Below, in pieces: positions 8,801 through 15,734 of a stretch of 26,288 nucleotides of DNA (position 1 is its first letter; each line of letters begins with the position of its first letter). Below the pieces are notes generated by a model. The model saw only the letters and a program-made list of their open reading frames with translations, made no database searches and was not told the DNA's origin. Source of the DNA: DASWOJ01 sp964242415 (lineage in GTDB: Bacteria > Pseudomonadota > Alphaproteobacteria > Acetobacterales > Acetobacteraceae); contig CAXTAT010000045.1 of NCBI GenBank assembly GCA_964242415.1, positions 1 through 26,288 of the forward strand, in the 5' to 3' direction. Both the position numbers and the translations under genes were made by a program.

Positions 8801-9426
8801 CGCGCCTCCAGCTTGCGGCTGCGGGACAGTGCTTCCTGGATGGTCTGGCCGGTGACGAACTGCTCGCCCATCATGCGCATCGCCATGTCCACGCCGCGGC
8901 GGATCAGCGGCTCGCCGCCGCGGCCGATCAGCCGGGTCAGCGCGGCGGCCAGGCCGGAGTGCGCCGTGGTGGCGGTGAGCTTGCCGGTGACGACCAGGCC
9001 CCAGGTGGCGGCGTTGACGAACAAGGAGGGCGAGTGGCCGACATGGGCGTGCCAGTCCCCCGTGCTGATCTTGTCGCGGATCAGCGCGTCGCGGGTGGGC
9101 AGGTCGGGGATGCGGAGCAGGGCTTCGGCCAGGCACATCAGCGCCACGCCCTCCTGGCTGGACAGGGCGTACTCGCGCACCAGGCCCTCGACGGTGCCGC
9201 GGGCGCCCTTGGCGCGCAGGGCAGTCACCAGGTGGGCGGCGAGGACCTCGGCCTGCTGCACGGCGGCGGCGGGCAGGGTGGCGGCGGGGAGCAGGGCCTG
9301 GACGCAGAGGGATTCAGGGCGGCGGGTGGCGGCGGTGATGGCGGCGCGCAAGGCGGGTTGCGGCTGGACCTGGGCGGCGAAGGTCGCGAAGGGGTGCGGC
9401 GGGGATGGGGTGATCTGGTCGGGCAT
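5833..9426 (-). CDS. putA: Bifunctional proline dehydrogenase / P5C dehydrogenase PutA
   Basis: This 1197-residue enzyme oxidises proline to pyrroline-5-carboxylate (FAD) and then to glutamate (NAD+). The N-terminal alpha-helical arm (~1-170) includes KISTGDWHAHVGHSPSLFVNAATWGLVVTGKL. The PRODH barrel (~200-500) shows NIDAEESERLDPSLDLL, VRLVKGAYWDSEIKRAQ (Lys365) and APVGTHETLLAYLVRRLLENGANSSFVNR. The aldehyde dehydrogenase domain (~540-1030) has SPWNFPLAIFTGQ, ETGGQNAM (Glu792) and the nucleophile in DSAGQRCSALR (Cys826). The C-terminus ends STNTAAAGGNANLMTLG, a typical PutA tail. There is no N-terminal ribbon-helix-helix domain, so it should not repress its own gene. The ATG at 9426 has no clear Shine-Dalgarno, and no Lrp-type putA regulator gene is adjacent. 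Confidence 0.97.
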   Translation of the reverse strand: MPDQITPSPPHPFATFAAQVQPQPALRAAITAATRRPESLCVQALLPAATLPAAAVQQAEVLAAHLVTALRAKGARGTVEGLVREYALSSQEGVALMCLAEALLRIPDLPTRDALIRDKISTGDWHAHVGHSPSLFVNAATWGLVVTGKLTATTAHSGLAAALTRLIGRGGEPLIRRGVDMAMRMMGEQFVTGQTIQEALSRSRKLEARGYRYSYDMLGEAAMTADDAARYYADYEAAIHAIGRASAGRGIIGGPGISIKLSALHPRYSLLQRPRVMAELLPRLQSLAALARGYDIGLNIDAEESERLDPSLDLLDALCHDPALTGWHGIGFVVQAYQKRAPFVLDWIIDLARRSDHRLMVRLVKGAYWDSEIKRAQVDGLDGFPVFTRKVHTDVSYLACARKLLGAPDAVFPQFATHNAYTVAAIHSMAPDWRPDRYEFQCLHGMGEPLYEEVVGPLDRPCRIYAPVGTHETLLAYLVRRLLENGANSSFVNRIQDPSIPVAELAADPVAPVAAGHPIGAPHPMIRLPRELFGDRANSAGLDFSNEQVLSGLAGPLRADAQWSAGDGSAAPQPVRNPGDHRDVVGWVREAVPAEVDAALARAAAAAPGWAATPPPDRAACLLRAADAMEAAMPRLLGLIVREAGKSLPNAVAEVREAVDFLRYYAGQAAGFGPAHRPLGPVACISPWNFPLAIFTGQAAAALAAGNPVLAKPAEETPLIAAQAVRILHDAGVPRDALQLVPGAGETGAQLVGDARVQGVVFTGSTEVARLIQAQLARRLGAGGAPIPLIAETGGQNAMIVDSSALVEQVVADVLASAFDSAGQRCSALRLLCVQEEVADRLLLMLRSALAELRVGNPDRLDTDVGPVISAAARDGIAGHIAAMQAAGHRVHAAPLPPECDAGTFVAPTVIEVGAVSDVQREVFGPVLHLLRFPRDGMDAVVDAVNATGYGLTFGLHTRIDEVVERVTARAAAGNLYVNRNMVGAVVGVQPFGGHGLSGTGPKAGGPLYLRRLLASCPAATGLPSGAPAAPAQAWQAWLTEQGYDAAAADCAAMIAAAPVGIAVELPGPVGERNLYGTRPRGAVACVGDNEATLRQVGAALATGNRAVASGLGGLPPGLQDWVRIVPDPAAEPCDAVLFHGEAAALATLAAAVAARPGPIAPVLTGPSYALDPLVQERSVSTNTAAAGGNANLMTLG

Positions 9427-9475
9427 GGTGGAGTGTCACATGGGAGCGGGGCGGGCGTCACGCACGTCCTGCCGG

Positions 9476-9494
9476 CCTGAAAGCCCTTTTCAGG
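9476..9494. promoter_or_regulatory. Inverted repeat upstream of putA (possible operator)
   Basis: CCTGAAA (9476-9482) and TTTCAGG (9488-9494) form a perfect 7-bp inverted repeat with a 5-bp spacer, 50 bp upstream of the putA start. Its position and size suit a dimeric regulator site for putA. No matching regulator gene is in the window. This is a candidate only. Confidence 0.35.
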
Positions 9495-9652
9495 ACGGTA
9501 TCCGGTCGTGTTCCCCCACCTGGCCGGGTGCGGAGGCAGCTTGGCAGGCCGTCTTCGACGTGGACTTGGGGCAGACCGGGGACTAGGGCAGATTGGGCCT
9601 GGTGCCGCAGCGGTGAAGTGCGGCCCGGCATCCATCGCGCCGCTGCGCCGTT

Positions 9653-9677
9653 GCTTCCGCTTCCAACGTACGGAAGC
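9653..9677 (+). promoter_or_regulatory. Hairpin covering the ribosome site of the DUF4336 gene
   Basis: GCTTCCG (9653-9659) pairs with CGGAAGC (9671-9677) across an 11-nt loop. The 3' arm contains GGAAG, the likely Shine-Dalgarno, 9 bases before the ATG at 9686. In mRNA the stem would hide the ribosome site. No riboswitch family is recognised. Confidence 0.35.
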
Positions 9678-9685
9678 ATCCGACC

Positions 9686-10807
9686 ATGATCAGCACGCGG
9701 CTGCACGGCGCCATCGACTACACGGTGGCCTCACTGCTCGGCACCCTGGCGACCTCCAGTAGCCTGCCGCCGCCGGTGCGGGCCACGCTCGGGACCGCCA
9801 GCCTGTCGCACGCGGGCTACTCGGTGCTGACCGACTACGAGGCCGGCTTGTCGGCCCGGCTGACCATGCGCCAGCACCTGGCGCTCGACGCCCTCGCGGG
9901 TGCGGCGCTGTGCGGCGCGGGGTTGCTGATGCGCCGCCAGCCTGCAGGCGCCCGCGCGCTGCTGGTTGCGGTCGGCCTGTCCGAGCTGGCGGTGGTCGCG
10001 CTCAGCAGCGCCAAGCCGGTCAGCGGCCCGGGCCAGGGCACATGGGCCGACCGCATGACGGGCAGCACGCCTGCCGCCAAGGCCGGATATCCGCCGCTGG
10101 ACACGCCCAAGCCGGTCGCGGACGGCGTGTTCATCGTGGACAGCATGTTGTCCGGCCTCGCCGGGCGGATCATGCCGGCCCGCATGACGGTCATCCGCCT
10201 GCCGGACGGCGGCCTGCTGCTGCATTCCCCCACCCGGTTCAGCCTGTCCCTCAAGAGGCAGATCGAGGCGCTCGGCCCCATCCGGCACCTTGTGGCCCCC
10301 AACGTCGTGCATTGGACGTTCCTGCCGGAGTGGCAGCGCGCCTGCCCGGACGCCACCACCTGGGCGGCGCCCGGGCTGCGCGACCGCTCGCAGGTGCAGG
10401 CGAGCGGCGTGCGGCTGGACCACGACCTGTCTGACACGCCGCCGGCCGAGTGGGGCGGGGCCATGGGGCTGGCGGATGTGCCGGGCGGCCTCGGCTTCAA
10501 TGAGGTGGCGCTGTTCCATCGTCCCACGCGCACCCTGGTGCTGACCGACCTGGTGCTGAACCTGGAGGCGGACAAGCTGCCGGCGCCGCTGCGCCCGGTG
10601 GCCCGCCTGTTCGGCATCACGGCGCCGGATGGCGTGCCGCCGCCCTACTTGCGGGCCGCGGTCAAGCTGCGGCGGCAGGAAGCGGCGCAGCGCGCAGGGC
10701 GGCTGGTCGCGCTGCAGCCCGAGCGCGTCATCTTCGCGCACGGACGGTGGTTCGAGCGGGACGGCACGGCGGCGCTGCGGCGTTCGCTCCGCTGGCTGCT
10801 GGACTGA
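9686..10807 (+). CDS. Fusion of a small hydrophobic domain with a DUF4336 domain
   Basis: The product has 373 residues and two parts. Residues 1-~110 (MISTRLHGAIDYTVASLLG..., ...SVLTDYEAGLSARLTMRQHLALDAL) hold hydrophobic stretches at ~64-82 and ~90-108 and resemble small SPW-repeat-like membrane proteins. Residues ~145-373 match the DUF4336 type, distantly related to the metallo-beta-lactamase fold: GVFIVDSMLSGLAG, LVAPNVVHWTFLPEWQRACPDATTWAAPGLRDR, ALFHRPTRTLVLTDLVLNL and PERVIFAHGRWFERDG. The substrate is unknown. It is divergent from putA and convergent with the debranching enzyme gene, so context gives no pathway. The domain assignment comes from remembered family patterns, and activity is not claimed. 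Confidence 0.75.
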   Translation: MISTRLHGAIDYTVASLLGTLATSSSLPPPVRATLGTASLSHAGYSVLTDYEAGLSARLTMRQHLALDALAGAALCGAGLLMRRQPAGARALLVAVGLSELAVVALSSAKPVSGPGQGTWADRMTGSTPAAKAGYPPLDTPKPVADGVFIVDSMLSGLAGRIMPARMTVIRLPDGGLLLHSPTRFSLSLKRQIEALGPIRHLVAPNVVHWTFLPEWQRACPDATTWAAPGLRDRSQVQASGVRLDHDLSDTPPAEWGGAMGLADVPGGLGFNEVALFHRPTRTLVLTDLVLNLEADKLPAPLRPVARLFGITAPDGVPPPYLRAAVKLRRQEAAQRAGRLVALQPERVIFAHGRWFERDGTAALRRSLRWLLD

Positions 10808-10878
10808 GCGGCGGGGCTGCCGATGCAGCCGGCGGCGGCATGACATCAGCCGCCAGAATGTCCCGTTCAGCGGCGCCC

Positions 10879-10976
10879 GTCATCGCGAGACGGCTTCGGC
10901 GCGGCGATCCAGGGAGGCTTGAATTGCGCTTGCGGCCCCTGGATTGCCGCGCCGCAAGCGCGGCTCGCAATGGCGG
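10879..10976. repeat. Dispersed palindromic repeat, copy 1
   Basis: This partly decayed copy lies between two convergent genes. Its left arm reads GTCATCGCGAGACGG, then GCGCGGCGATCCAGGG. Its right arm reads CCCCTGGATTGCCGCG, then GGCTCGCAATGG. It shares inner and outer arms with copies at 13738, 16795 and 18587. The unexplained remainder of the 10808-11061 gap shows no gene. Confidence 0.8.
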
Positions 10977-11061
10977 CGCTCTCGTCACTGGCCGAGACTT
11001 CCGCCGGCTGGCATAACCGATGTGCTGTTGCGGTCCTCGTGCCGCAGGTTGGGCGGATGAC

Positions 11062-12963
11062 CTACTCCGGCGCGGTCAGCCCCAACGCCCGGATCAGCTC
11101 CCCCAGGGACCACGCCTGGAACGGGCACCCGCCCGGCCGGTGCGGCGCATCGCCGTCCGCGACCTCCGACACATGGCCAAGCCCCGCCGCCTCCAGGTGC
11201 GCCAGCAGGGGCGCCAGCAGCGCGCGCATCTGGGCGCGGGTGGCGGGCGTGCTGCCATGCGCGCGCAGCCAGGCGTCCACATAGGGACCGATCAGCCACG
11301 GCCAGACGGTGCCCTGGTGGTAGGCGCCGTCGCGCTTCAGCCGGCCGCCGGCATAGTGGGCACGGTAGGCCGGGTCGTCCGGCGACAGCGTACGAAGGCC
11401 CATCGGGGTCAGCAGCCACGCCTCCACCACGGCGAGCATCGGCCGGGCGGCGGCCGGGTCCAGCACGGCATAGGGCAGGCCGCCCGCCGCAAGCACCTGG
11501 TTGGGGCGAACGGCGCTGTCCACCGTGCCGGGAACGCCGTCCACGTCCACCACGTCGTGCAGGCCGCCGGCCGGGTTCGGAAAGCGGCGCAGGAACGTCG
11601 CCGCAGCCTGCGCCGCCACTGGCGCCCAGCGCGGGTTCCATTGGGCGCCGATCTGCAAGGCGTTGATCCACAGCGCCTGGATCTCGACGGGCTTGCCGAT
11701 GCGCGGGGTCACCACCCAGTCGCCCACCTTCGCATCCATCCAGGTCAGTTGCTGGCCCGGCACCCCGGCCCGCAGCAGCCCGTCCCGGTCCATGGCGATG
11801 CCATACCGCGTCCCGTCGGCATGGCCGTCCAGGATGGCCAGCACCGCCGTGCGCAGCCGCGCCACGGTCGCCGGGGCCGCCGCGGCACCGAGGGCCGCCA
11901 ACAGGTCGTGCACCGCCACGACGAACCACAGCGAGGCGTCGGCGGTGTTGTACTCCGGCGCCGCGCCATCGTCCGGGAAGCGGTTGGGCAGCATGCCCTC
12001 CGACACCAGGCCGGACCACTCCAGCAGCACCTGCTCGGCCACGTCGGGCCGGCCGGTGGCGATCAGCAGGCCGCGCAGGGCGATGAAGGTGTCGCGGCCC
12101 CAATCGGAGAACCAAGGGTAGCCGGCGATCACCGACAGCCCGGCGCCGCGTCCCACCAGGTAGGCCGTGGCGGCGCCGGTCAGCGGACCCACGGCCGCCC
12201 GCCGGGTCCGCTCGGCGGCGGCCAGGGCGTCGGCGTGGGCCAGGGGGTCCGGCGGCTGCTCGGCGGAGGCGCGCAGCACCATCACCGCGTCGCCGGCGCC
12301 CAGGGTCCAGGTGAACTCGCCGGGCGCGGCCAGGTCCTCGATGCAGGCCAGGCCGCGGTCGCGCTCCGCCGCATAGAGGAAGTTGCGATACCAGGTGGGG
12401 TCGTGCCGGTACGTGCCGTTGGTCAGGACGCCGATGGGCGGCACGTCCCCGTACGGGCGCCAGACGGCGCTGCCGGCCTGCAGCATGGGGTCGAAGCAGA
12501 ACGCCGGGTTCTCGTGGTGCAGCGAATGGTAGTCGCGGCCGGACAGCAGCGGCCGCACCCGCAGCACCGCCGGGCCGGTGGCACGCCAGCGCAGCACGGT
12601 GTCGCCGGTGGCGGGGGATGTGAACACCTCCTGGGTCACCGTCAGGCCGCCGGGGCCGTGGAAGGTCCAGGTCGGCCAGGGCTGCCGGGTGAAGCCGGCC
12701 AGGTAGGGCTCGGCATCGGGGTAGAGCACATCCGGCACGTAGCCCTGCGTGCCCAAGGGGAACCGCCCGGCGGGGCTGTCCACCCAAGCCTCGATGCCGT
12801 TCACCAGCACCATGCGCCCGGTGGGCGGCGTGACGGCGGTCAGCAGCAGCGCATGGTAGCAGCGGGTGCGCGGCCCGGCGACCGGCCCCATGGCGAAGCC
12901 GCCGCGCCCATCGGCCTCCAGCCATTCCTGCGTCGTCCAGGCAGCGTTCCAGGCAGTGTCCAC
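11062..12963 (-). CDS. Amylo-alpha-1,6-glucosidase (glycogen debranching enzyme, GH133 type)
   Basis: The product has 633 residues. An N-terminal beta-rich domain (WLEADGRGGFAMGPVAGPRTRCYHALLL) is typical of bacterial debranching enzymes. The C-terminal (alpha/alpha)6 catalytic domain has GYPWFSDWGRDTFI at residues 281-294, YNTADASLWF from ~338, and QGTVWPWLIGPYVDA near 550. The family removes alpha-1,6-linked branch glucose from glycogen-like polymers in the cytoplasm. The start is a GTG at 12963, 17 bp after the stop of the FlgO-like gene, with no clear Shine-Dalgarno. No other glycogen genes (glgABCXP) are present, so the substrate is inferred from family alone. Length and motifs suggest an intact gene. 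Confidence 0.92.
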   Translation of the reverse strand: MDTAWNAAWTTQEWLEADGRGGFAMGPVAGPRTRCYHALLLTAVTPPTGRMVLVNGIEAWVDSPAGRFPLGTQGYVPDVLYPDAEPYLAGFTRQPWPTWTFHGPGGLTVTQEVFTSPATGDTVLRWRATGPAVLRVRPLLSGRDYHSLHHENPAFCFDPMLQAGSAVWRPYGDVPPIGVLTNGTYRHDPTWYRNFLYAAERDRGLACIEDLAAPGEFTWTLGAGDAVMVLRASAEQPPDPLAHADALAAAERTRRAAVGPLTGAATAYLVGRGAGLSVIAGYPWFSDWGRDTFIALRGLLIATGRPDVAEQVLLEWSGLVSEGMLPNRFPDDGAAPEYNTADASLWFVVAVHDLLAALGAAAAPATVARLRTAVLAILDGHADGTRYGIAMDRDGLLRAGVPGQQLTWMDAKVGDWVVTPRIGKPVEIQALWINALQIGAQWNPRWAPVAAQAAATFLRRFPNPAGGLHDVVDVDGVPGTVDSAVRPNQVLAAGGLPYAVLDPAAARPMLAVVEAWLLTPMGLRTLSPDDPAYRAHYAGGRLKRDGAYHQGTVWPWLIGPYVDAWLRAHGSTPATRAQMRALLAPLLAHLEAAGLGHVSEVADGDAPHRPGGCPFQAWSLGELIRALGLTAPE

Positions 12964-12980
12964 GTCGGGGCGGGCCGGTG

Positions 12981-13511
12981 CTACCGGGTCCGCGGGACCG
13001 CGAAATCAACGGCGGCCAGGATGCGGTTGCTGCGGGTGGAAACCACTTTCAGGCTGACGTAGGTTAGTTCCGGCCCCTCCAGGTAGGTGCCCATGACGAC
13101 CTCGGACCCGGCTGCGCGGACCATGGCGGCGCGGCCGCGGCGCACCCGTCCCGGCCGGCTGGCGCGATGGCTCACGGGGGTGAGGCTGGGCGGGCGGGGT
13201 TCCGTGACGATCAGGCCGCGCTGCACCAGGCGGGTGCGTACGAGGTCGGCGACGAAGCTGCCGAACGCCTCGTCGGCGCCGGGCGCCTGGCGGTCGATGA
13301 ACGTGCCGACGGCGATGGTGCCGGCCGGGTTCAGCCGGTAGGCGCCGCTGTCCACCAGGCGGTCCACCGCGCGATAGGTGGTCTCGCCGACCTCTGGCGA
13401 CACGGCCGGGCGGACAGGCGAGGCATAGGCCCCGTCAACGCGAACCGTGCCTGCTGGCTCCATGCAGGCCGAAAGCCCAACCGCCAGGGACAGCACCGCC
13501 GCCACCCGCAT
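12981..13511 (-). CDS. FlgO-domain lipoprotein
   Basis: From the ATG at 13511 the product has 176 residues and begins with a lipoprotein signal, MRVAAVLSLAVGLSA, followed by Cys16 (lipobox LSAC). It should be secreted and lipid-anchored. The body fits the FlgO domain: YRAVDRLVDSG, GTIAVGTFIDRQ, FGSFVADLVRTRLVQRGLIV, VMGTYLEGPELTYVSLKVVSTRSNRILAAVDFAVP. FlgO in Vibrio is an outer-membrane protein around the flagellum, but many such proteins occur outside flagellar loci, and no flagellar genes are present here. The frame is open to an earlier ATG at 13610, which would place 33 polar residues before the signal peptide and is less likely. It probably forms a unit with the downstream debranching enzyme. 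Confidence 0.78.
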   Translation of the reverse strand: MRVAAVLSLAVGLSACMEPAGTVRVDGAYASPVRPAVSPEVGETTYRAVDRLVDSGAYRLNPAGTIAVGTFIDRQAPGADEAFGSFVADLVRTRLVQRGLIVTEPRPPSLTPVSHRASRPGRVRRGRAAMVRAAGSEVVMGTYLEGPELTYVSLKVVSTRSNRILAAVDFAVPRTR

Positions 13512-13888
13512 GAGCCGCCCTGCGCCAGCCGCTGCCGCGGGGGCAGTACGAAGGGTTGGGCTGGCCGGCGGCGTTCGATGGGTAACCTGGTTTGTCGGTG
13601 GGTTCGGCATCGTTGCTGCTTAGCACGGCCTCCGCAACGTTGATGCAGGGCAATGTTAGGTTCGCAGTATGAAAGCGCAGGTGTGGCGGAATGCCATCAT
13701 GCCAGCCGCTCTGGCCGGTGTATCCCAATCGGCGCCCGTCATCGTGGGCCGCGCTTGCGGCGCGGCAGTCCAGGCCGGCGGAGGTGGCCAGGCCGGCGGA
13801 GGTGGCCCGCGCCGCCTGGATTGCCGCGCCGAAGCCGGCTCGCAATGACGACGCGCCCGTCGCCGGTCAGGACTGCCGGTGGTTGGCG
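13512..13888. other. Intergenic region with a palindromic repeat
   Basis: This stretch of about 377 bp separates the FlgO-like gene from phnF. It holds the dispersed repeat copy at 13738-13849 and the presumed promoter region of the FlgO-like gene. No convincing coding sequence is seen; open frames here have no family features. Confidence 0.6.
13738..13849. repeat. Dispersed palindromic repeat, copy 2 (with internal duplication)
   Basis: The right arm ends in GGCTCGCAATGAC as in the other copies and contains CCTGGATTGCCGCGCC. The left arm, GTCATCGTGGGCCGCG, is diverged. The centre holds an 18-bp perfect tandem duplication at 13771-13788 and 13789-13806, not present in the other copies. Confidence 0.8.
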
Positions 13889-14614
13889 TCAGGGTTCGAA
13901 CACCACCTCCACCCGGGTGCTGGGATAGCGGGCGATGCCGAACTCCACGACCACCCCGGCGGCGTCCACGTTCACGTTCTCGCACACCAGCACGGGGTGG
14001 CGGCGGGGCGCCTGCAACAGCCCGGCCTCTTCGGCGGTGGGCATCCGGGCCGACACGCGGGTCGAGCGGCGGACGTAGTCGGCGACCCCGACCGCCCCCA
14101 ATGCGGCGGTGATGGTGGGGTGGCCCTGCAATGCGTCCAGCAGGCCGGGCAGGCGCATGGCGGGGAACAGGTGGGTGGTCAGGGCGACCGGTACGCCATC
14201 GGCCAGGCCCAGGCGCTCATAAGCTACCACCCTCCCGCCCGGCTCCATCTCCAGCGCCGCCGCGACGGCGGGGGTGGCGGCCATGTTGCGCAGGTGCAGG
14301 GCCTGGCCGGACGGCTCCCGGTTTTGGCGGCGGACCCACTCGGAGAAGCGGGTGCGGGCGGCGACGGCGTAGTCCAGCATGTCCTCGGCGACGAAGGCGC
14401 CGCGGCCCTGCTGCACCCGGACCAGGCCGGCGCGGGCCAGGCTTTCGATGGCGCGGCGGACGGTGTGGCGGTTGACCCCGTACTGGGCGGCCAACTGCGC
14501 CTCGGTCGGCAGGCGGTCGCCGGGGCGCAGGCCGGCGGGACCGATGCCGGCGGACACGCCCTGGGCGATCTGCCGCCATAACGGGAGCGTGGAGCCGGGC
14601 GGGTCGGCCGTCAT
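13889..14614 (-). CDS. phnF: GntR/HutC-family phosphonate operon regulator PhnF
   Basis: The product has 241 residues: an N-terminal winged helix-turn-helix (GLRPGDRLPTEAQLAAQYGVNRHTVRRAIESLARAGLVRVQQGRGAFV, residues ~28-75) and a C-terminal UTRA effector domain (~95-241, ending IARYPSTRVEVVFEP). PhnF proteins repress phosphonate or phosphate-uptake genes until an effector binds. The gene is divergent from phnG with a 100-bp shared region that contains a perfect palindrome over the phnG promoter, which fits direct repression of the operon. The ATG at 14614 sits just before the conserved PLWRQIAQGV helix, as usual in the family. The effector cannot be read from sequence. Confidence 0.93.
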   Translation of the reverse strand: MTADPPGSTLPLWRQIAQGVSAGIGPAGLRPGDRLPTEAQLAAQYGVNRHTVRRAIESLARAGLVRVQQGRGAFVAEDMLDYAVAARTRFSEWVRRQNREPSGQALHLRNMAATPAVAAALEMEPGGRVVAYERLGLADGVPVALTTHLFPAMRLPGLLDALQGHPTITAALGAVGVADYVRRSTRVSARMPTAEEAGLLQAPRRHPVLVCENVNVDAAGVVVEFGIARYPSTRVEVVFEP

Positions 14615-14656
14615 GCAAACATCATCCTCGCAGCCCCGGCGCGATGCGGGTTTGGC

Positions 14657-14685
14657 TTGACACTAAGCGGCCCGGCCCGTAGTTG
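14657..14685 (+). promoter_or_regulatory. Predicted sigma70-type promoter of the phn operon
   Basis: A perfect -35 box TTGACA lies at 14657-14662. With the standard 17-bp spacer, the -10 position is 14680-14685 (TAGTTG, a weak match to TATAAT). Transcription would start about 20 bp before the phnG ATG at 14715. A GAGGGA at 14698-14703 is the likely ribosome site. Confidence 0.55.
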
Positions 14686-14696
14686 TCTAGACAACT
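14681..14696. promoter_or_regulatory. Palindromic operator, probable PhnF site
   Basis: AGTTGTCTAGACAACT is a perfect 16-bp palindrome overlapping the predicted -10 box. GntR/HutC-subfamily regulators commonly bind palindromes centred on TCTAGA, such as the (T)GGTCTAGACC(A) type. It lies midway between phnG and the divergent phnF, so it could also give autoregulation of phnF. Confidence 0.75.
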
Positions 14697-14714
14697 TGAG
14701 GGACAGCCCCCGGC

Positions 14715-15170
14715 ATGACCGACGCCGTTCAAGACCAGCCGCGCCTCCCCCGCCAACGCTGGATGGCCGTCCTGGCGCGGGCCTCGGCGGCGGAGCTGGC
14801 CGAGCTGGCTGGTCCCCTGCCCGCCTATGACCGGCTGCGCGGGCCGGAGATCGGGCTGGTCATGGTGCGCGGGCAGGCTGGCGGCACGGGCAGCCCGTTC
14901 AACCTGGGGGAAGCAACGGTGGCACGCTGCACCGTCCGCACCGCAGCGGGCCAGGTCGGCCATGCCTTTTGCCTGGGCCGCGACCTGCGCCAGGCCGAGC
15001 TTGCGGCCGTGCTGGACGCCGCGTTGCAGGACCCGGAGGGCGGCCCGGCGCTGCAGGCGCGGGTGATCGCCCCCTTGGCCGCGGCACAGGCCGCACGCCG
15101 GGCACAGATGGCCCGGCGTGCGGCGGCGACGCAGGTGCAGTTCTTCACCCTGGCGACGATGCGGTCCTGA
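14715..15170 (+). CDS. phnG: C-P lyase subunit PhnG
   Basis: PhnG is a subunit of the C-P lyase core complex PhnG2H2I2J2. With PhnI it takes part in joining the phosphonate to ribose of ATP/GTP. The product has 151 residues, usual for the family. Recognisable segments are RQRWMAVLARASAAEL near the N-terminus, then GSPFNLGEATVARCTVRT and GHAFCLGRDLRQAELAAVLDAALQ, and near the end TQVQFFTLA. It is the first gene of the operon, 100 bp from the divergent regulator. Its TGA stop overlaps the phnH ATG by one base (TGATG), indicating translational coupling. Confidence 0.95.
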   Translation: MTDAVQDQPRLPRQRWMAVLARASAAELAELAGPLPAYDRLRGPEIGLVMVRGQAGGTGSPFNLGEATVARCTVRTAAGQVGHAFCLGRDLRQAELAAVLDAALQDPEGGPALQARVIAPLAAAQAARRAQMARRAAATQVQFFTLATMRS

Positions 15171-15733
15171 TGCTGCACCCGGGCTTCGCCGATCCCGTGC
15201 TGGACAGCCAGGCGTGCTTCCGCGCCGTGCTGGACGCCCTGTCCCACCCGGGCCGCATTGCCACGCTGGCGGCGCTGGACCCGCCGCCGCCGCTGGACCC
15301 GGCGATCGCGGCGGCCGTGCTGACGCTGGTGGATGCGGAGTCCCCGCTGTGGCTGGACGAGGCCGCCGGGGTGGTGCGGGACTGGATCGGCTTCCATTGC
15401 GGCGCCCCGGTGGTACCGCAGGCGCGGGCAGCGTTCGGAGTGGCGCTCCGGCCGGTGGCGCTCGTGGGCTTCGACACGGGCAGCGACGAGGCTCCGGAGC
15501 GGGGAGCGACGGTGATCCTGCAAGTCGGACGGTTGGGCGAGGGCCGGCGGCTGCGCCTGTCCGGGCCGGGCCTGGCCGCGCCCGCGGTGCTGGCGGTGGA
15601 CGGGCTGGCCGACGGCTTCGTTGCGGAGTGGGCGGCCAACCATGCGCTGTTCCCGTGCGGGATCGACCTGCTGCTCTGCGCCGGGAGGCAGGTGGCGGCC
15701 CTGCCCCGCAGCGTCCAGGTCGCGGAGGCATAG
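15170..15733 (+). CDS. phnH: C-P lyase subunit PhnH
   Basis: PhnH is a core subunit of the C-P lyase complex with a fold related to PLP-dependent transferases but without the cofactor. The 187-residue product begins MLHPGFADPVLDSQACFRAVLDALSHPGRI, the characteristic N-terminal pattern of PhnH. It continues with DAESPLWLDEAA and ends with the family block GLADGFVAEWAANHALFPCGIDLLLCAGRQVAALPRSVQV. The start is set by the one-base overlap with the phnG stop. The frame is open upstream but only as a shadow of phnG. phnI begins 1 bp after its stop codon. Confidence 0.95.
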   Translation: MLHPGFADPVLDSQACFRAVLDALSHPGRIATLAALDPPPPLDPAIAAAVLTLVDAESPLWLDEAAGVVRDWIGFHCGAPVVPQARAAFGVALRPVALVGFDTGSDEAPERGATVILQVGRLGEGRRLRLSGPGLAAPAVLAVDGLADGFVAEWAANHALFPCGIDLLLCAGRQVAALPRSVQVAEA

Positions 15734-15734
15734 G

